From an uncultured Ruminiclostridium sp. (GTDB taxonomy: Bacteria; Bacillota; Clostridia; Oscillospirales; Ruminococcaceae): 58,454 bases of DNA. The number at the start of each line of letters is the position of its first letter. The first letter of the stretch is position 1. Under the pieces are notes generated by a model. The model had not been told where the DNA came from. It ran no database searches and was given only the letters and a program-made list of their open reading frames with translations. Below, one piece after another: positions 50,809 to 58,454 of the stretch. The position numbers were made by a program, and so were the translations under genes. Location of the stretch: positions 1 to 58,454 of the forward strand of contig CANQKE010000013.1 in assembly GCA_947624435.1 (NCBI GenBank), written 5' to 3'.

Positions 50809-51216
50809 ATGAACTACAACACTAAGCAAAGTATGCTGATACTTGAATATATAAAGGCAAACGCCGACCGTCACTTAACTGCGGACGAGATATCCGAGGG
50901 GCTTAAAAATCTTGTGGGGAAAGCCACGGTATACCGCAATCTTGAACGGCTGTGCGGGTCGGGAGTAGTGAGAAAATATATTCTCACCGACGGGAAAAGC
51001 GCCTGCTATCAATATGCGGACTGTGAGCCGCACACACGCCATTTTCATCTTAAATGTCTTGAATGCGGCAGGCTGTATCATTTAGAATGCGAACATCTGA
51101 CCGAGCTTGACGAGCATATCCGCGCTCATCACGGATTTTCGGTAGACCCGTCGCGCACGGTGTTTTACGGCACCTGTAAGGAATGTATGAAAGCAAAAGA
51201 AGGGAAAGCGCAATGA
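50809..51216 (+). CDS. Fur-family metal regulator, probably Zur
   Basis: This 135-residue Fur-family repressor has an N-terminal winged helix (ADEISEGLKNLVGKATVYRN, with the family's TVYRNL helix) and a dimerisation/metal domain with HFHLKCLECGRLYHLEC and FYGTCKECM. The latter gives the two CxxC pairs of the structural zinc site and the HxHxxC sensor region. Its operon with a zinc-type ABC transporter supports Zur. PerR or Fur is less likely from context. The ATG at 50809 has AGGAG upstream, and the 3' end overlaps znuA as ATGA. Confidence 0.88.
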   Translation: MNYNTKQSMLILEYIKANADRHLTADEISEGLKNLVGKATVYRNLERLCGSGVVRKYILTDGKSACYQYADCEPHTRHFHLKCLECGRLYHLECEHLTELDEHIRAHHGFSVDPSRTVFYGTCKECMKAKEGKAQ

Positions 51217-52151
51217 GGCGGATAATACAGGCGGTACTCCTGATATTGCCGCTGCTGCTTACGGGCTGCTCGGCGTATAAACAGCCAAAGCCGCAGGACG
51301 GCAGGCTTAAAATAGTGACTACGGTATTTCCCGCCTACGACTTTGCGCGGCAGGTGGCGGGAGATAACGCCGAAATTACCATGCTGCTCTCCCCGGGAAG
51401 CAGCGGTCACGGCTTTGAGCCTACCCCGCAGCAAATGCTGGATATAAAAAGCAGCGACGTATTTATTTATATAGGCGGCAGCGACGAACGCTGGGCGGAG
51501 GATACGGTGCGCTCCGGCGGGGCTGACGGTTCGGTGACGGTAAGACTTGCGGACAGCGCAAAGCTTTTATGGGACGACGACCACGACCACGACCACGGCG
51601 ATACCCCGCATGAGGATTTATTCGACCCGCATATATGGACATCTGTTAAAAACGCCGAGCTTATGCTTAGCGCCGTATGCGACGCGATATGCCTTGCGGA
51701 TAACGATAACGCGGAATATTATCAAAAAAACAAAGACGAATACGCGCAGCAGCTCGCCGCGCTGGATAGTGAGATAAAACAAGCGGCGGCCTCGGCTAAG
51801 AATGATACAATTATCTTTGCGGATAAGTTTGCGTTCAGGTATTTTACCGATGAATACGGGCTTAAATATATGGCGGCGTTCCACTCCTGCGACGAACATT
51901 CCGAACCGGGCGCAAAGACCGTAGCGACGCTGATAGACGCGGTAAGGGAAAAGAAGATACCGGCGGTGTATTATTTTGAATTTAACAGCGCTAAGACCGC
52001 CGAGGTCATCTCGGAGGAGACCGGAGCGAAAGCCGTCATGCTGTATTCCTGCCATACCGTTTCTGAGCAGGAGCTAGCGGCGGGAGAGACCTACGTTTCG
52101 CTGATGAATAAAAATCTTGAGCAGCTTAAGACAGGATTGGGGGCAGGATAA
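51213..52151 (+). CDS. znuA: Zinc ABC transporter, substrate-binding lipoprotein
   Basis: This 312-residue cluster A-I binding protein has a lipoprotein signal (MRRIIQAVLLILPLLLTGC, lipobox with Cys19), then KIVTTVFPAYDFARQVAGDN and GHGFEPTPQQMLDIKSSDVF. An acidic His-rich loop (DDDHDHDHGDTPHED), typical of zinc and not manganese proteins, comes before DPHIWTSVKNAELM. FHSCDEHSEPG and EVISEETGAKAVMLYS follow. Metal ligands would be the His of SGHGFEP, of DPHIW and of AFHSC, plus the late acidic residue. The start was set at the ATG overlapping the zur stop. The longer in-frame start at 51183 lies inside zur and would add a charged leader. Confidence 0.93.
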   Translation: MRRIIQAVLLILPLLLTGCSAYKQPKPQDGRLKIVTTVFPAYDFARQVAGDNAEITMLLSPGSSGHGFEPTPQQMLDIKSSDVFIYIGGSDERWAEDTVRSGGADGSVTVRLADSAKLLWDDDHDHDHGDTPHEDLFDPHIWTSVKNAELMLSAVCDAICLADNDNAEYYQKNKDEYAQQLAALDSEIKQAAASAKNDTIIFADKFAFRYFTDEYGLKYMAAFHSCDEHSEPGAKTVATLIDAVREKKIPAVYYFEFNSAKTAEVISEETGAKAVMLYSCHTVSEQELAAGETYVSLMNKNLEQLKTGLGAG

Positions 52152-52903
52152 TGGAAACGCTGATAGAATGTAAGTCGCTCAGCGCGGGATACGAGGGCGT
52201 GACGGTGATAAACGACTTGTCCTTTACCGTAAACAGCGGGGATTTTCTCAGCATAGCGGGAGAAAACGGCAGCGGAAAGACCACTCTTATGAAAACGCTG
52301 CTCGGGCTTAAAGAACCGCAGTCCGGCAGCATAATATTCGGCGGCGGGCTGAAAGCGTCGGAGATAGGCTATCTGCCGCAGCAGACCGCATTACAAAAGG
52401 ATTTTCCCGCGACGGTAAAAGAGGTCGTTTTGTCCGGCAGGCTGTCAAAGCGCGGACTGCGCCCGTTTTACGGAAAAGAGGACAAGCAAAAAGCTAACGA
52501 ATGTATGGAGCTTATGGATATAATCCCGCTCAAGTCCCGCAGCTACCGCGAATTATCCGGCGGACAGCAGCAGCGGGTATTACTTGCAAGGGCGTTATGC
52601 GCGACCGAAAAGCTGCTGCTTTTGGACGAGCCGGTATCCGGACTTGACCCGACGGCGACGCAGGATATGTATGACACTATCCATAGGCTGAACAGCGAGC
52701 GCGGCGTTACCGTGATAATGATAACCCACGACCTCAACGGCGCGCTGAGATATTCAAAGCAGATACTCCACATGGAGGCGGGACAGTATTTCTTCGGCAG
52801 TACCGAGGAATACCGCGCGTCGGATATATTCCATACCATGAGCACCTGCGACTGTCACTGCTGCTGCAATCATCACCTTAAAGGAGGCGGCGCAGATGCT
52901 TGA
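52151..52903 (+). CDS. znuC: Zinc ABC transporter, ATP-binding protein
   Basis: This 250-residue ATPase has Walker A GENGSGKTT, the Q-loop at YLPQQTA, the signature LSGGQQQRVLLARAL, Walker B LLLLDEPVSGLDP and the switch His in MITHDL. The C-terminus is unusually rich in Cys and His (CDCHCCCNHH), which may bind or sense zinc. The start overlaps the znuA stop as TAATG, and the end overlaps znuB by eight bases, so the three products are translationally coupled. Confidence 0.95.
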   Translation: METLIECKSLSAGYEGVTVINDLSFTVNSGDFLSIAGENGSGKTTLMKTLLGLKEPQSGSIIFGGGLKASEIGYLPQQTALQKDFPATVKEVVLSGRLSKRGLRPFYGKEDKQKANECMELMDIIPLKSRSYRELSGGQQQRVLLARALCATEKLLLLDEPVSGLDPTATQDMYDTIHRLNSERGVTVIMITHDLNGALRYSKQILHMEAGQYFFGSTEEYRASDIFHTMSTCDCHCCCNHHLKGGGADA

Positions 52904-53708
52904 AATGCTTTCTTACGACTTTTTTCTGCGCGCGCTGCTTGTCGGTATGCTGGTATCGCTGTGCGCGTCGCTGCTGGGCGTTTCGCTGGTGCTGAAAAGG
53001 TTTTCGATGATAGGCGACGGACTTTCTCATGTGGGATTCGGCGCTTTGGCGGTAGCGGCGGCTATGAATCTTGCGCCGCTTCAAATATCCGTGCCAGTGG
53101 TGATGATAGCCGCGTTTTTACTGATAAGGGTAAGCTCCTCCGGCAGGATAAACGGCGACGCCGCTATCGCGGTATGCTCGTCGGGGGCGCTCGCGATAGG
53201 CGCGGTGGTAATATCCCAAAGCGGCGGCAGCGCGGATATAAGCAGCTATATGTTCGGCAGTATAATGTCGATAACCGGAGAAGATCTGCTGCTGAGTGTT
53301 ATCTGCTCGGTAGTTGTTATTGTGCTGTTCATACTGTTTTACAGCAAGATATTCGCGGTGACGTTCGACGAGAGCTTTTCCAAAGCGACCGGAGTAAATA
53401 CCGGACTGTATAATACCGTTATCGGGCTGCTCACCGCGCTTACCGTGGTGGTGGGAATGAGGATAATGGGCGCTTTGCTCATCTCGAGTCTGATAATCTT
53501 CCCGGCTTTATCCTCAATGAGGATATTCAAAAGCTTTAAGGGAGTGACTATATGCAGCGCGGTGCTGTGTGAGGTCTGCTTTCTTATCGGTATGGAGCTT
53601 ACCTGCGAAGCCGATTGGCCGGCGGGCGCGTCGGTGGTGATAGCCGATCTTGCCATGTTCGTGCTGTTCGGTATAGCGGGAGCGGTCATAAAACGTGTAA
53701 AAAAATAA
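52896..53708 (+). CDS. znuB: Zinc ABC transporter, permease
   Basis: This 270-residue integral membrane protein of the ABC-3 family has about seven to eight helices, with LRALLVGMLVSLCASLLGVS, KRFSMIGDGLSHVGFGALAV (the conserved SHxxFG site), GALAIGAVVISQSGGSADIS, YMFGSIMSIT, TALTVVVGMRIMGALLISSL and FPALSSMRIFKSF. It forms the zinc channel with ZnuC and receives metal from ZnuA. The ATG at 52896 has AAGGAGG in the end of znuC. A GH2 gene starts 17 bases later and may share the transcript. Confidence 0.95.
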   Translation: MLEMLSYDFFLRALLVGMLVSLCASLLGVSLVLKRFSMIGDGLSHVGFGALAVAAAMNLAPLQISVPVVMIAAFLLIRVSSSGRINGDAAIAVCSSGALAIGAVVISQSGGSADISSYMFGSIMSITGEDLLLSVICSVVVIVLFILFYSKIFAVTFDESFSKATGVNTGLYNTVIGLLTALTVVVGMRIMGALLISSLIIFPALSSMRIFKSFKGVTICSAVLCEVCFLIGMELTCEADWPAGASVVIADLAMFVLFGIAGAVIKRVKK

Positions 53709-53725
53709 ACCTGCGGAGGTAATTT

Positions 53726-56700
53726 ATGAAAGTGTTATTCAACGACGGGTGGGAATTTTTCAAATTCTCATCGGAAAAATGCGAGGAAAAGCCGGACTAT
53801 CAGCCGGTGCAGCTTCCTCATGACTGGCTGATAGGCGACGCGGAAAACCTTTACGAAACGTCATACGGCAGCTATGTAAAGCATTATGACTTCGGCAATG
53901 TCGCGGGTAAGAGCATACGCCTTTATTTTGAGGGCGTATATATGAACAGCACCGTATACGTAAACGGTAAAGCCGCCATGGACTGGAAGTACGGCTACAC
54001 CTCGTTCGAGGCGGATATAACGCCGTTTTTACAGGACGGAGAAAACGAGATAAAGGTATTGGTGCGGCATGAATCGCCGAACAGCCGCTGGTATTCCGGC
54101 GCGGGTATCTTCCGCGACGTGTACCTTATCGTTTCGCCGGAAAGCCGTCTTGTCACCGACGGGGTGTATTTTCATACCGAGCATAAAAACGGCGATTGGA
54201 ACGTCACTGTAACCGCCGAAACAAAAAACGCCGACGGGCTTACCGTGAGGTATATCCTTTCAGCGCCGGATAAAACGTTATACAAAGCAGAATCCCCCGC
54301 GGGCGAAAAGGCAATATTCACGCTCAGCGATATATCGGATAAATATATCTGGGACATCGATTCGCCGAATCTGTTAACGCTTACAACCCAGCTTATAAAG
54401 GACGGTAAAGCGATAGACGAAACCTCCTGTCTGGTCGGGCTTAGGAATATAGAATACCGCCCTGACAGCGGCTTTTACCTTAACGGCAGGCATATCAAGC
54501 TGAACGGCGTCTGCCTGCACCACGATCTGGGATGTCTCGGCGCGGCGTTCAATAAATCGGTCGCAAAACGCCAGCTGCTCAAAATGAAAGAAATGGGAGC
54601 AAACGCCGTGCGCACCTCTCACAATCCACCTGCAAAGGGCTTTATGGAGCTTTGCGACGAACTGGGGATACTGGTGGACAGCGAGCTTTTGGATATGTGG
54701 GAGCGGCCAAAGACCGAATATGACTACGCGAGATTTTTTGACGAGTGGTACAAAAAGGACGTTGCCGCATGGATACGCCGTGACCGCAACTGTCCAAGCG
54801 TAATTATGTGGAGCGTCGGCAACGAGATATATGATACCCATGTTTCGCCGCGCGGCTGCGAGGTGGCAAAAATGCTGCACACCGCGGTGAGGGAAAACGA
54901 TCCTTTATGCAACGCGCCCACGACGATAGGTTCAAACTATATGCCGTGGGAGGGCGCGCAAAACTGCGCAAGGCAGGTGGATCTTGTCGGGTATAACTAC
55001 GGCGAGAATCTTTACGAAAAGCACCACGCCGAAAATCCCGAATGGAAGATATACGGCAGTGAGACCACCTCCGGCGTGAAAAGCCGTGGGGTATACCACT
55101 TCCCCGCCTCGGCGTGCTTTATGACGCATGCCGACCGTCAATGCTCATCTCTCGGAAACTGTAAAGCCGGTGAAAGCGCACAAACCGCTCAGAACATAAT
55201 CGCGCTTAACCGAGATATCGACGTATGCGCGGGAATGTTCATCTGGACAGGTGCGGATTATATCGGAGAGCCGTCGCCTTATTCCACCAAAAACGCGTAT
55301 TATGGCAGTATCGACACCGCCGGACTGGAAAAGGACAGCTTTTACCTTTACCAAAGCGCCTGGACAAATCGGCCGGTGCTGCACCTCATGCCGTACTGGG
55401 ATTTCAACGAGGGACAGCTTATCGACGTGATCGCGTATACTGATCTTCCCGAAGTCGAGCTGTTTGTAAACGGCAGGTCGCTCGGCAAGAAAGCGGTAAA
55501 AGAATATACCGCCGCGTGGCAGCTTCCTTATGAAAAGGGCGAGATAAAGGTAAAAGGCATAACCGCAGACGGCAAAGAGCTTTCTGATACCAGACATTCG
55601 TTCGGCGACAGCGCCGCGATAGTTTTAAGTGCGGAGCGCGGCGAGATATCGGCGGACGGAGAGGACGTATCCGTTATCAGGATAAGCACCGTTGACAAGG
55701 ACGGCTATCCGGTGGAAAACGCGCGCGACCGAGTAACGGTAACGGTGACCGGCGGCAGGCTGCTGGGCTTTGACAACGGGGACAGCACCGATTACGACAG
55801 CTATAAATCCGCATCCCGCAGACTGTTTTCGGGAAAAGCCGCCGCGTATGTTTCTTCCTTAGCAAAAAGCGGGGATATTACAATAACCGCCTCGGCGCCG
55901 GGTCTGACGCCCGCGTCGGTCGTTATAAAAGCCGTTCCCGCCGAGATACGAAAAGGGGTATCTTTCAGCGAAAATGTAACCGCCCTCACTCTCCCCGACG
56001 AGATACCGCTCAGAAAGATAGAACTTATCCGCAAGGGCGACGGAAAGCTGGACAGCTCAAACCCGCAGTGCGAAATAAGCGCGGTGCTGCTGCCCGAAAA
56101 CGCAAGCTATTCCGACCTTGAATGGAGCGTAGTTACAAACAGCGGTATCAATACAAATCTCGGCACAGTGACCTTTGACGGAAAAAAAGCCGTAGTTTCC
56201 GGCGTCGGTGACGGCTCGTTCAGATTACGCTGCTGCTGCAAAAACGGCAGAGAGCAGCCGGAGATATTCTCCGAGCTGGAATTTACCGCAGAGGGTTTCG
56301 GTCAGCCCTGCGCCGATCCGTACAGCTTTATCTCCGGCTGCCTTTACAATGACAGCTTAAAGCCGATGGACGAGGTGCAGCGCGGCGGTATCAACATCAA
56401 AAAGGACAGCAACATCGTCGGATTTACCAAGGTGGATTTCGGAAAGTACGGCAGCAGAGAATTTTCGGTAAGTATCATCAACTGGCATTCCGACGCGCCG
56501 TTCGGATTCAGACTGTGGAGCAAAAAGCCGCATGAGGAGGGCTCGCGCTGTCTCGGCAGCTTTACCTATCAGGCAAATTTTATATGGCAGACGTATATTG
56601 AAAACACCTACACGTTAGACGAGCCTATCACCGGACAGCAGGATATTTATTTTGAATTTGACAAGACCGATCTCAGGATAGACCTCGGCGGATTTAGATT

Positions 56701-57085
56701 CACCCCGATAATAAAGGCGTATCAAAAAATAAACGCCGCCGACTGTGACGAGCTGCACGGCGATACCTTTAAGGTGTGCGGCGGCTCGGTAAACGGGATA
56801 GGAAACAATGTGTTTATCGACTTTGAGGAGATGGACTTCCCGCTCGGCACTTCTAAGATAATGATAACCGGAAAGACCCGCCACGATAACGATTCGATAC
56901 ATGTGCATTTTGAAACGGACGTAAGCGGAGCAGTTCAGGAGATAGTGGAATTCCCCTACAGCGAGCAGTCGACGACCGTCGTTTGCAAGCTGCCAGATAT
57001 CAGGGGTAAAGGCAAGGTTCGATTCGGATTTCTCCCCGGCTGCGATTTTGATTTTGATAATTTTGAGATAAAACCTAAAGATTAA
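53726..57085 (+). CDS. Glycoside hydrolase family 2 enzyme with extra C-terminal beta domains
   Basis: This 1119-residue GH2 protein of beta-galactosidase type has the sugar-binding domain (LPHDWLIGDAENLYE, GVYMNSTVYVNGK), immunoglobulin-like domain, and barrel with GVCLHHDLGCLGAAF and VRTSHNPPAKGFMELCDELG. The acid/base Glu367 is in MWSVGNEIYD and the nucleophile Glu446 in YGSETTSG. DUF4982/Ig-like parts follow (VIAYTDLPEVELFVNGRSLG). From about residue 730 there are further beta-rich segments (Big-like VLLPENASYSDLEWSV, then CBM6-like VDFGKYGSREFSVSIIN and IDLGGFRFTP, and another near the end). No signal peptide is visible, so it is probably cytosolic in spite of its binding-type domains. 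The exact substrate is open (galactoside, glucuronide or mannoside). Confidence 0.9.
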   Translation: MKVLFNDGWEFFKFSSEKCEEKPDYQPVQLPHDWLIGDAENLYETSYGSYVKHYDFGNVAGKSIRLYFEGVYMNSTVYVNGKAAMDWKYGYTSFEADITPFLQDGENEIKVLVRHESPNSRWYSGAGIFRDVYLIVSPESRLVTDGVYFHTEHKNGDWNVTVTAETKNADGLTVRYILSAPDKTLYKAESPAGEKAIFTLSDISDKYIWDIDSPNLLTLTTQLIKDGKAIDETSCLVGLRNIEYRPDSGFYLNGRHIKLNGVCLHHDLGCLGAAFNKSVAKRQLLKMKEMGANAVRTSHNPPAKGFMELCDELGILVDSELLDMWERPKTEYDYARFFDEWYKKDVAAWIRRDRNCPSVIMWSVGNEIYDTHVSPRGCEVAKMLHTAVRENDPLCNAPTTIGSNYMPWEGAQNCARQVDLVGYNYGENLYEKHHAENPEWKIYGSETTSGVKSRGVYHFPASACFMTHADRQCSSLGNCKAGESAQTAQNIIALNRDIDVCAGMFIWTGADYIGEPSPYSTKNAYYGSIDTAGLEKDSFYLYQSAWTNRPVLHLMPYWDFNEGQLIDVIAYTDLPEVELFVNGRSLGKKAVKEYTAAWQLPYEKGEIKVKGITADGKELSDTRHSFGDSAAIVLSAERGEISADGEDVSVIRISTVDKDGYPVENARDRVTVTVTGGRLLGFDNGDSTDYDSYKSASRRLFSGKAAAYVSSLAKSGDITITASAPGLTPASVVIKAVPAEIRKGVSFSENVTALTLPDEIPLRKIELIRKGDGKLDSSNPQCEISAVLLPENASYSDLEWSVVTNSGINTNLGTVTFDGKKAVVSGVGDGSFRLRCCCKNGREQPEIFSELEFTAEGFGQPCADPYSFISGCLYNDSLKPMDEVQRGGINIKKDSNIVGFTKVDFGKYGSREFSVSIINWHSDAPFGFRLWSKKPHEEGSRCLGSFTYQANFIWQTYIENTYTLDEPITGQQDIYFEFDKTDLRIDLGGFRFTPIIKAYQKINAADCDELHGDTFKVCGGSVNGIGNNVFIDFEEMDFPLGTSKIMITGKTRHDNDSIHVHFETDVSGAVQEIVEFPYSEQSTTVVCKLPDIRGKGKVRFGFLPGCDFDFDNFEIKPKD

Positions 57086-57091
57086 AAAATA

Positions 57092-57117
57092 ACAGCAGAC
57101 GCCAAAACGTCTGCTGT
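57092..57117 (-). terminator. Palindromic hairpin copy 1, terminator for leftward transcripts
   Basis: ACAGCAGACG and CGTCTGCTGT pair around six bases. Read leftward it is followed by TATTTTTT. Its sequence is repeated at 57313-57338. It lies at the left edge of a 273-base noncoding stretch (57086-57358) filled with hairpins. Confidence 0.75.
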
Positions 57118-57163
57118 CAGCTTGTCGAAAAACCTCCCTGCGGTCGGATTTTTCGACAAGCTG
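57118..57163. repeat. Hairpin built from the dispersed CAGCTTGTCGAAAAA repeat
   Basis: CAGCTTGTCGAAAAA (57118-57132) pairs perfectly with TTTTTCGACAAGCTG (57149-57163). The same 15-mer recurs at 58151 and 58378. Confidence 0.88.
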
Positions 57164-57167
57164 ACCA

Positions 57168-57206
57168 AAAAATTGGCAAGTATGCAAAACATACTCGCCA
57201 ATTTTT
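57168..57206. terminator. Long A/T-flanked hairpin in the noncoding stretch
   Basis: AAAAATTGGCAAGTATG (57168-57184) pairs with CATACTCGCCAATTTTT (57190-57206) with one mismatch. It could act as a terminator in either direction. Two smaller stems follow, GCCGCTC/GAGCGGC (57207-57223) and ATGAGGG/CCCTCAT-like (57235-57268). Confidence 0.6.
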
Positions 57207-57312
57207 GCCGCTCTACGAGCGGCACTTATCACTAATGAGGGTGAAAACCCTGATGGTTTTCCCCTCATACTCCTCTTTCCTTCCGGCTTTTGAACACTTT
57301 TTCTACAGCCTG

Positions 57313-57344
57313 ACAGCAGACGATAAAACGTCTGCTGTTGTTTT
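57313..57344 (+). terminator. Palindromic hairpin copy 2, terminator for rightward transcripts
   Basis: ACAGCAGACG (57313-57322) pairs with CGTCTGCTGT (57329-57338), followed by TGTTTT. It has the same stem as copy 1 but with the T-run on the other side. Confidence 0.75.
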
Positions 57345-57358
57345 ATGAAAAGCAATTA

Positions 57359-58021
57359 TCAGTTTTTCTTTTCACCTGCGAGGAACTTGTAAACGACAGC
57401 CGCAAGCGCGCCGCCGATGAGCGGAGCTACGATAAATACCCATACGTTAGCGAGAGCGTCGCCGCCTACGAACAAAGCGGGGCCGAAGCTGCGCGCGGGG
57501 TTTACCGAAGTGCCGGTAAGACCGATACCGATAAGGTGTACCAGCGTCAGCGAAAGGCCTATTACCAGACCGGTAACGGCGGTGTTCTCCGTCTTAGAGG
57601 TAACTCCGAGTATCGCGATAACGAATATGAAGGTGAGTATTACCTCGATGATTATCGACATTAATATGTCGCCTTTGAAAAGCGCGTTTGCGCCGAGACC
57701 GGAATCCACGCCGAGTATGCCCATCAGAGCAGCCGCACCGGCGATAGCACCGACAAACTGTGCAATAACATAGCCGCAGAAATCGGTGACCGACATTTTA
57801 CCGCTGATAAGCATAGCGAGCGAAACCGCCGGATTGATGTGGCAGCCGGAAATGTTGCCTATCGAATACGCCATAGCGACGATAACAAGACCGAACGCAA
57901 GCGCGGTAGCAACATAACCGCCGGTCACGTCGCAGCCGATGTTCGCGGCAACTCCGCAGGCAACGAACACCAGTACGAACGTACCGATAAATTCCGCAAT
58001 ATACTTTTTGATAGCTTCCAT
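57359..58021 (-). CDS. aqpZ: Aquaporin Z-type water channel
   Basis: This 220-residue MIP-family protein has six helices and two half-helices with NPA motifs: SGCHINPAVSLAM and TSVNPARSFGPALF. The early helix reads YIAEFIGTFVLVFVACGVA. The selectivity-filter His before the second NPA (LTLVHLIGIGLTGTSVNPAR) and the short length favour a water channel over a glycerol facilitator. The start was set at the ATG at 58021 with AGGAGG nine bases upstream. A longer in-frame start at 58099 overlaps the promoter. It is transcribed alone towards the GH2 gene. Confidence 0.93.
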   Translation of the reverse strand: MEAIKKYIAEFIGTFVLVFVACGVAANIGCDVTGGYVATALAFGLVIVAMAYSIGNISGCHINPAVSLAMLISGKMSVTDFCGYVIAQFVGAIAGAAALMGILGVDSGLGANALFKGDILMSIIIEVILTFIFVIAILGVTSKTENTAVTGLVIGLSLTLVHLIGIGLTGTSVNPARSFGPALFVGGDALANVWVFIVAPLIGGALAAVVYKFLAGEKKN

Positions 58022-58070
58022 AGTGTGACCTCCTATACACTGATATCCCGTAAGGGATGTACTTATCATT

Positions 58071-58099
58071 ATACTAGCATATTCCGATAAAAATGTCAA
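58071..58099 (-). promoter_or_regulatory. Promoter of aqpZ
   Basis: The minus strand has TTGACA (58094-58099), 17 bases and TAGTAT (58071-58076) preceded by TGC. A small ATCCC/GGGAT stem (58045-58058) sits in the leader just before the ribosome site. Confidence 0.8.
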
Positions 58100-58150
58100 C
58101 GGTAATATGTAAATTTTGGGATACTGAAATTTCCTACCATGGCATTGATA

Positions 58151-58166
58151 CAGCTTGTCGAAAAAA
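58151..58166 (+). repeat. Dispersed repeat copy CAGCTTGTCGAAAAAA
   Basis: It matches the left arm at 57118-57132 and the copy at 58378-58392. Here it has no partner arm close by. Confidence 0.8.
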
Positions 58167-58377
58167 CCGATACTTTAAGAACCTGCTGCTTTTTAACGGA
58201 TAGTGCAGTTTCCCCCTTACAAGCCGTCAAAATTTATCCATAGCTTCCTCCCCGACGCCTCCGTTTTCATTTCCCGCTGGTGCGGGAAATCCCGCCCGCC
58301 CGCCCCTATTTTTGTGCCTCCCAACCCCCTCTTGTTTCACCTCAACTCAAAACCTCCCGCACTATTGCACGGGAGGC

Positions 58378-58392
58378 CAGCTTGTCGAAAAA
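58378..58392 (+). repeat. Dispersed repeat copy CAGCTTGTCGAAAAA
   Basis: This is the third plus-orientation copy. On the minus strand it gives the T-run and tail of the adjacent terminator, hinting that the repeat spreads with terminator hairpins. Confidence 0.8.
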
Positions 58393-58418
58393 CCCCTGAT
58401 TTGCAACAAATCAGGGGT
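58386..58418 (-). terminator. Intrinsic terminator for a leftward gene beyond the right edge
   Basis: On the minus strand ACCCCTGATTT pairs with AAATCAGGGGT (plus 58408-58418 and 58392-58402), followed by TTTTCG. The gene it serves lies outside the window. Confidence 0.75.
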
Positions 58419-58454
58419 AAAATTTTTCAAATCAAGCAATTTTTCTGATAGGAA

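Larger units (their letters stand above)
58100..58454. other. Noncoding right-end stretch with hairpins and dispersed repeats
   Basis: These 355 bases contain no convincing gene. The plus-strand frame at 58203-58448 has a composition and stop pattern unlike a protein. The stretch holds the repeat at 58151 and 58378, an ATTTCCCGC/GCGGGAAAT stem (58269-58290), a CCTCCCG/CGGGAGG stem (58353-58376), C-rich runs and a terminator. Confidence 0.7.

Noticed and set aside
58203-58448. 81-codon open frame at the right end
   Set aside because: It runs through hairpins, C-rich runs and the dispersed repeat, without a ribosome site.

Overview
The window looks like a chromosomal segment of a gut or rumen Firmicute of the class Clostridia, most likely a Ruminococcus-type Oscillospiraceae. 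The evidence is the gene order rpoB-rpoC-rpsL-rpsG-fusA-tuf, strong Shine-Dalgarno sites with some TTG and GTG starts, consensus sigma-A promoters, intracellular glycoside hydrolases, and surface-glycan proteins with RgpF, DUF6270 and NPLLHY-type repeat modules. The genus is inferred from gene content, not from a marker comparison.

Bases 1-24050 hold a surface-polysaccharide cluster, all on the minus strand and read from right to left. In order of transcription it has an RgpF-like rhamnan protein, rfbA-rfbD-rfbB-rfbC for dTDP-L-rhamnose, a second RgpF-like protein, an ATP-grasp/HAD fusion, a giant repeat-GT-B-GT2 protein, a sugar aminotransferase, two tandem ATP-grasp ligases that share a nearly identical front half, a second PLP enzyme, a repeat-methyltransferase-kinase-like protein, a radical SAM/SPASM protein, a DUF6270-like/GT11 fucosyltransferase, and the start of gmd (GDP-fucose pathway), which runs off the left edge. 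The cluster from 411 to 24050 is clearly more AT-rich than the rest of the window. Together the genes point to a rhamnose-containing, probably fucosylated glycan with an amino sugar that may carry an amide-linked substituent.

Bases 24089-26463 form the boundary and the most unusual part. An intact tyrosine recombinase gene (25154-26206) lies between two perfect 19-bp inverted repeats (25083-25101 and 26312-26330). A second recombinase-like gene (24089-25009) has lost several catalytic residues and lies between the cassette and the glycan genes. A strong bidirectional terminator (26399-26463) closes the right side. The layout suggests a self-inverting cassette whose outward transcription could switch the glycan operon. 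A nine-G tract near the end of one ATP-grasp gene is a second possible variation point.

Bases 26493-35179 carry an M16C metallopeptidase and a GH3 beta-glycosidase (plus strand), then an MFS transporter, mreB and cca (minus strand). Bases 35198-47619 are the rpoBC-str-tuf block on the minus strand, with three clear sigma-A promoters and two intrinsic terminators. Bases 47647-50712 hold a DNA alkylation repair protein and an FN3-DUF6270 protein. Bases 50732-57085 hold a Fur/Zur-type repressor with a Fur-like operator, a zinc ABC uptake system (znuACB) and a large GH2 enzyme. The right end holds aqpZ between two hairpin-rich noncoding stretches that share a short dispersed repeat. No rRNA, tRNA, CRISPR array or transposase was seen.
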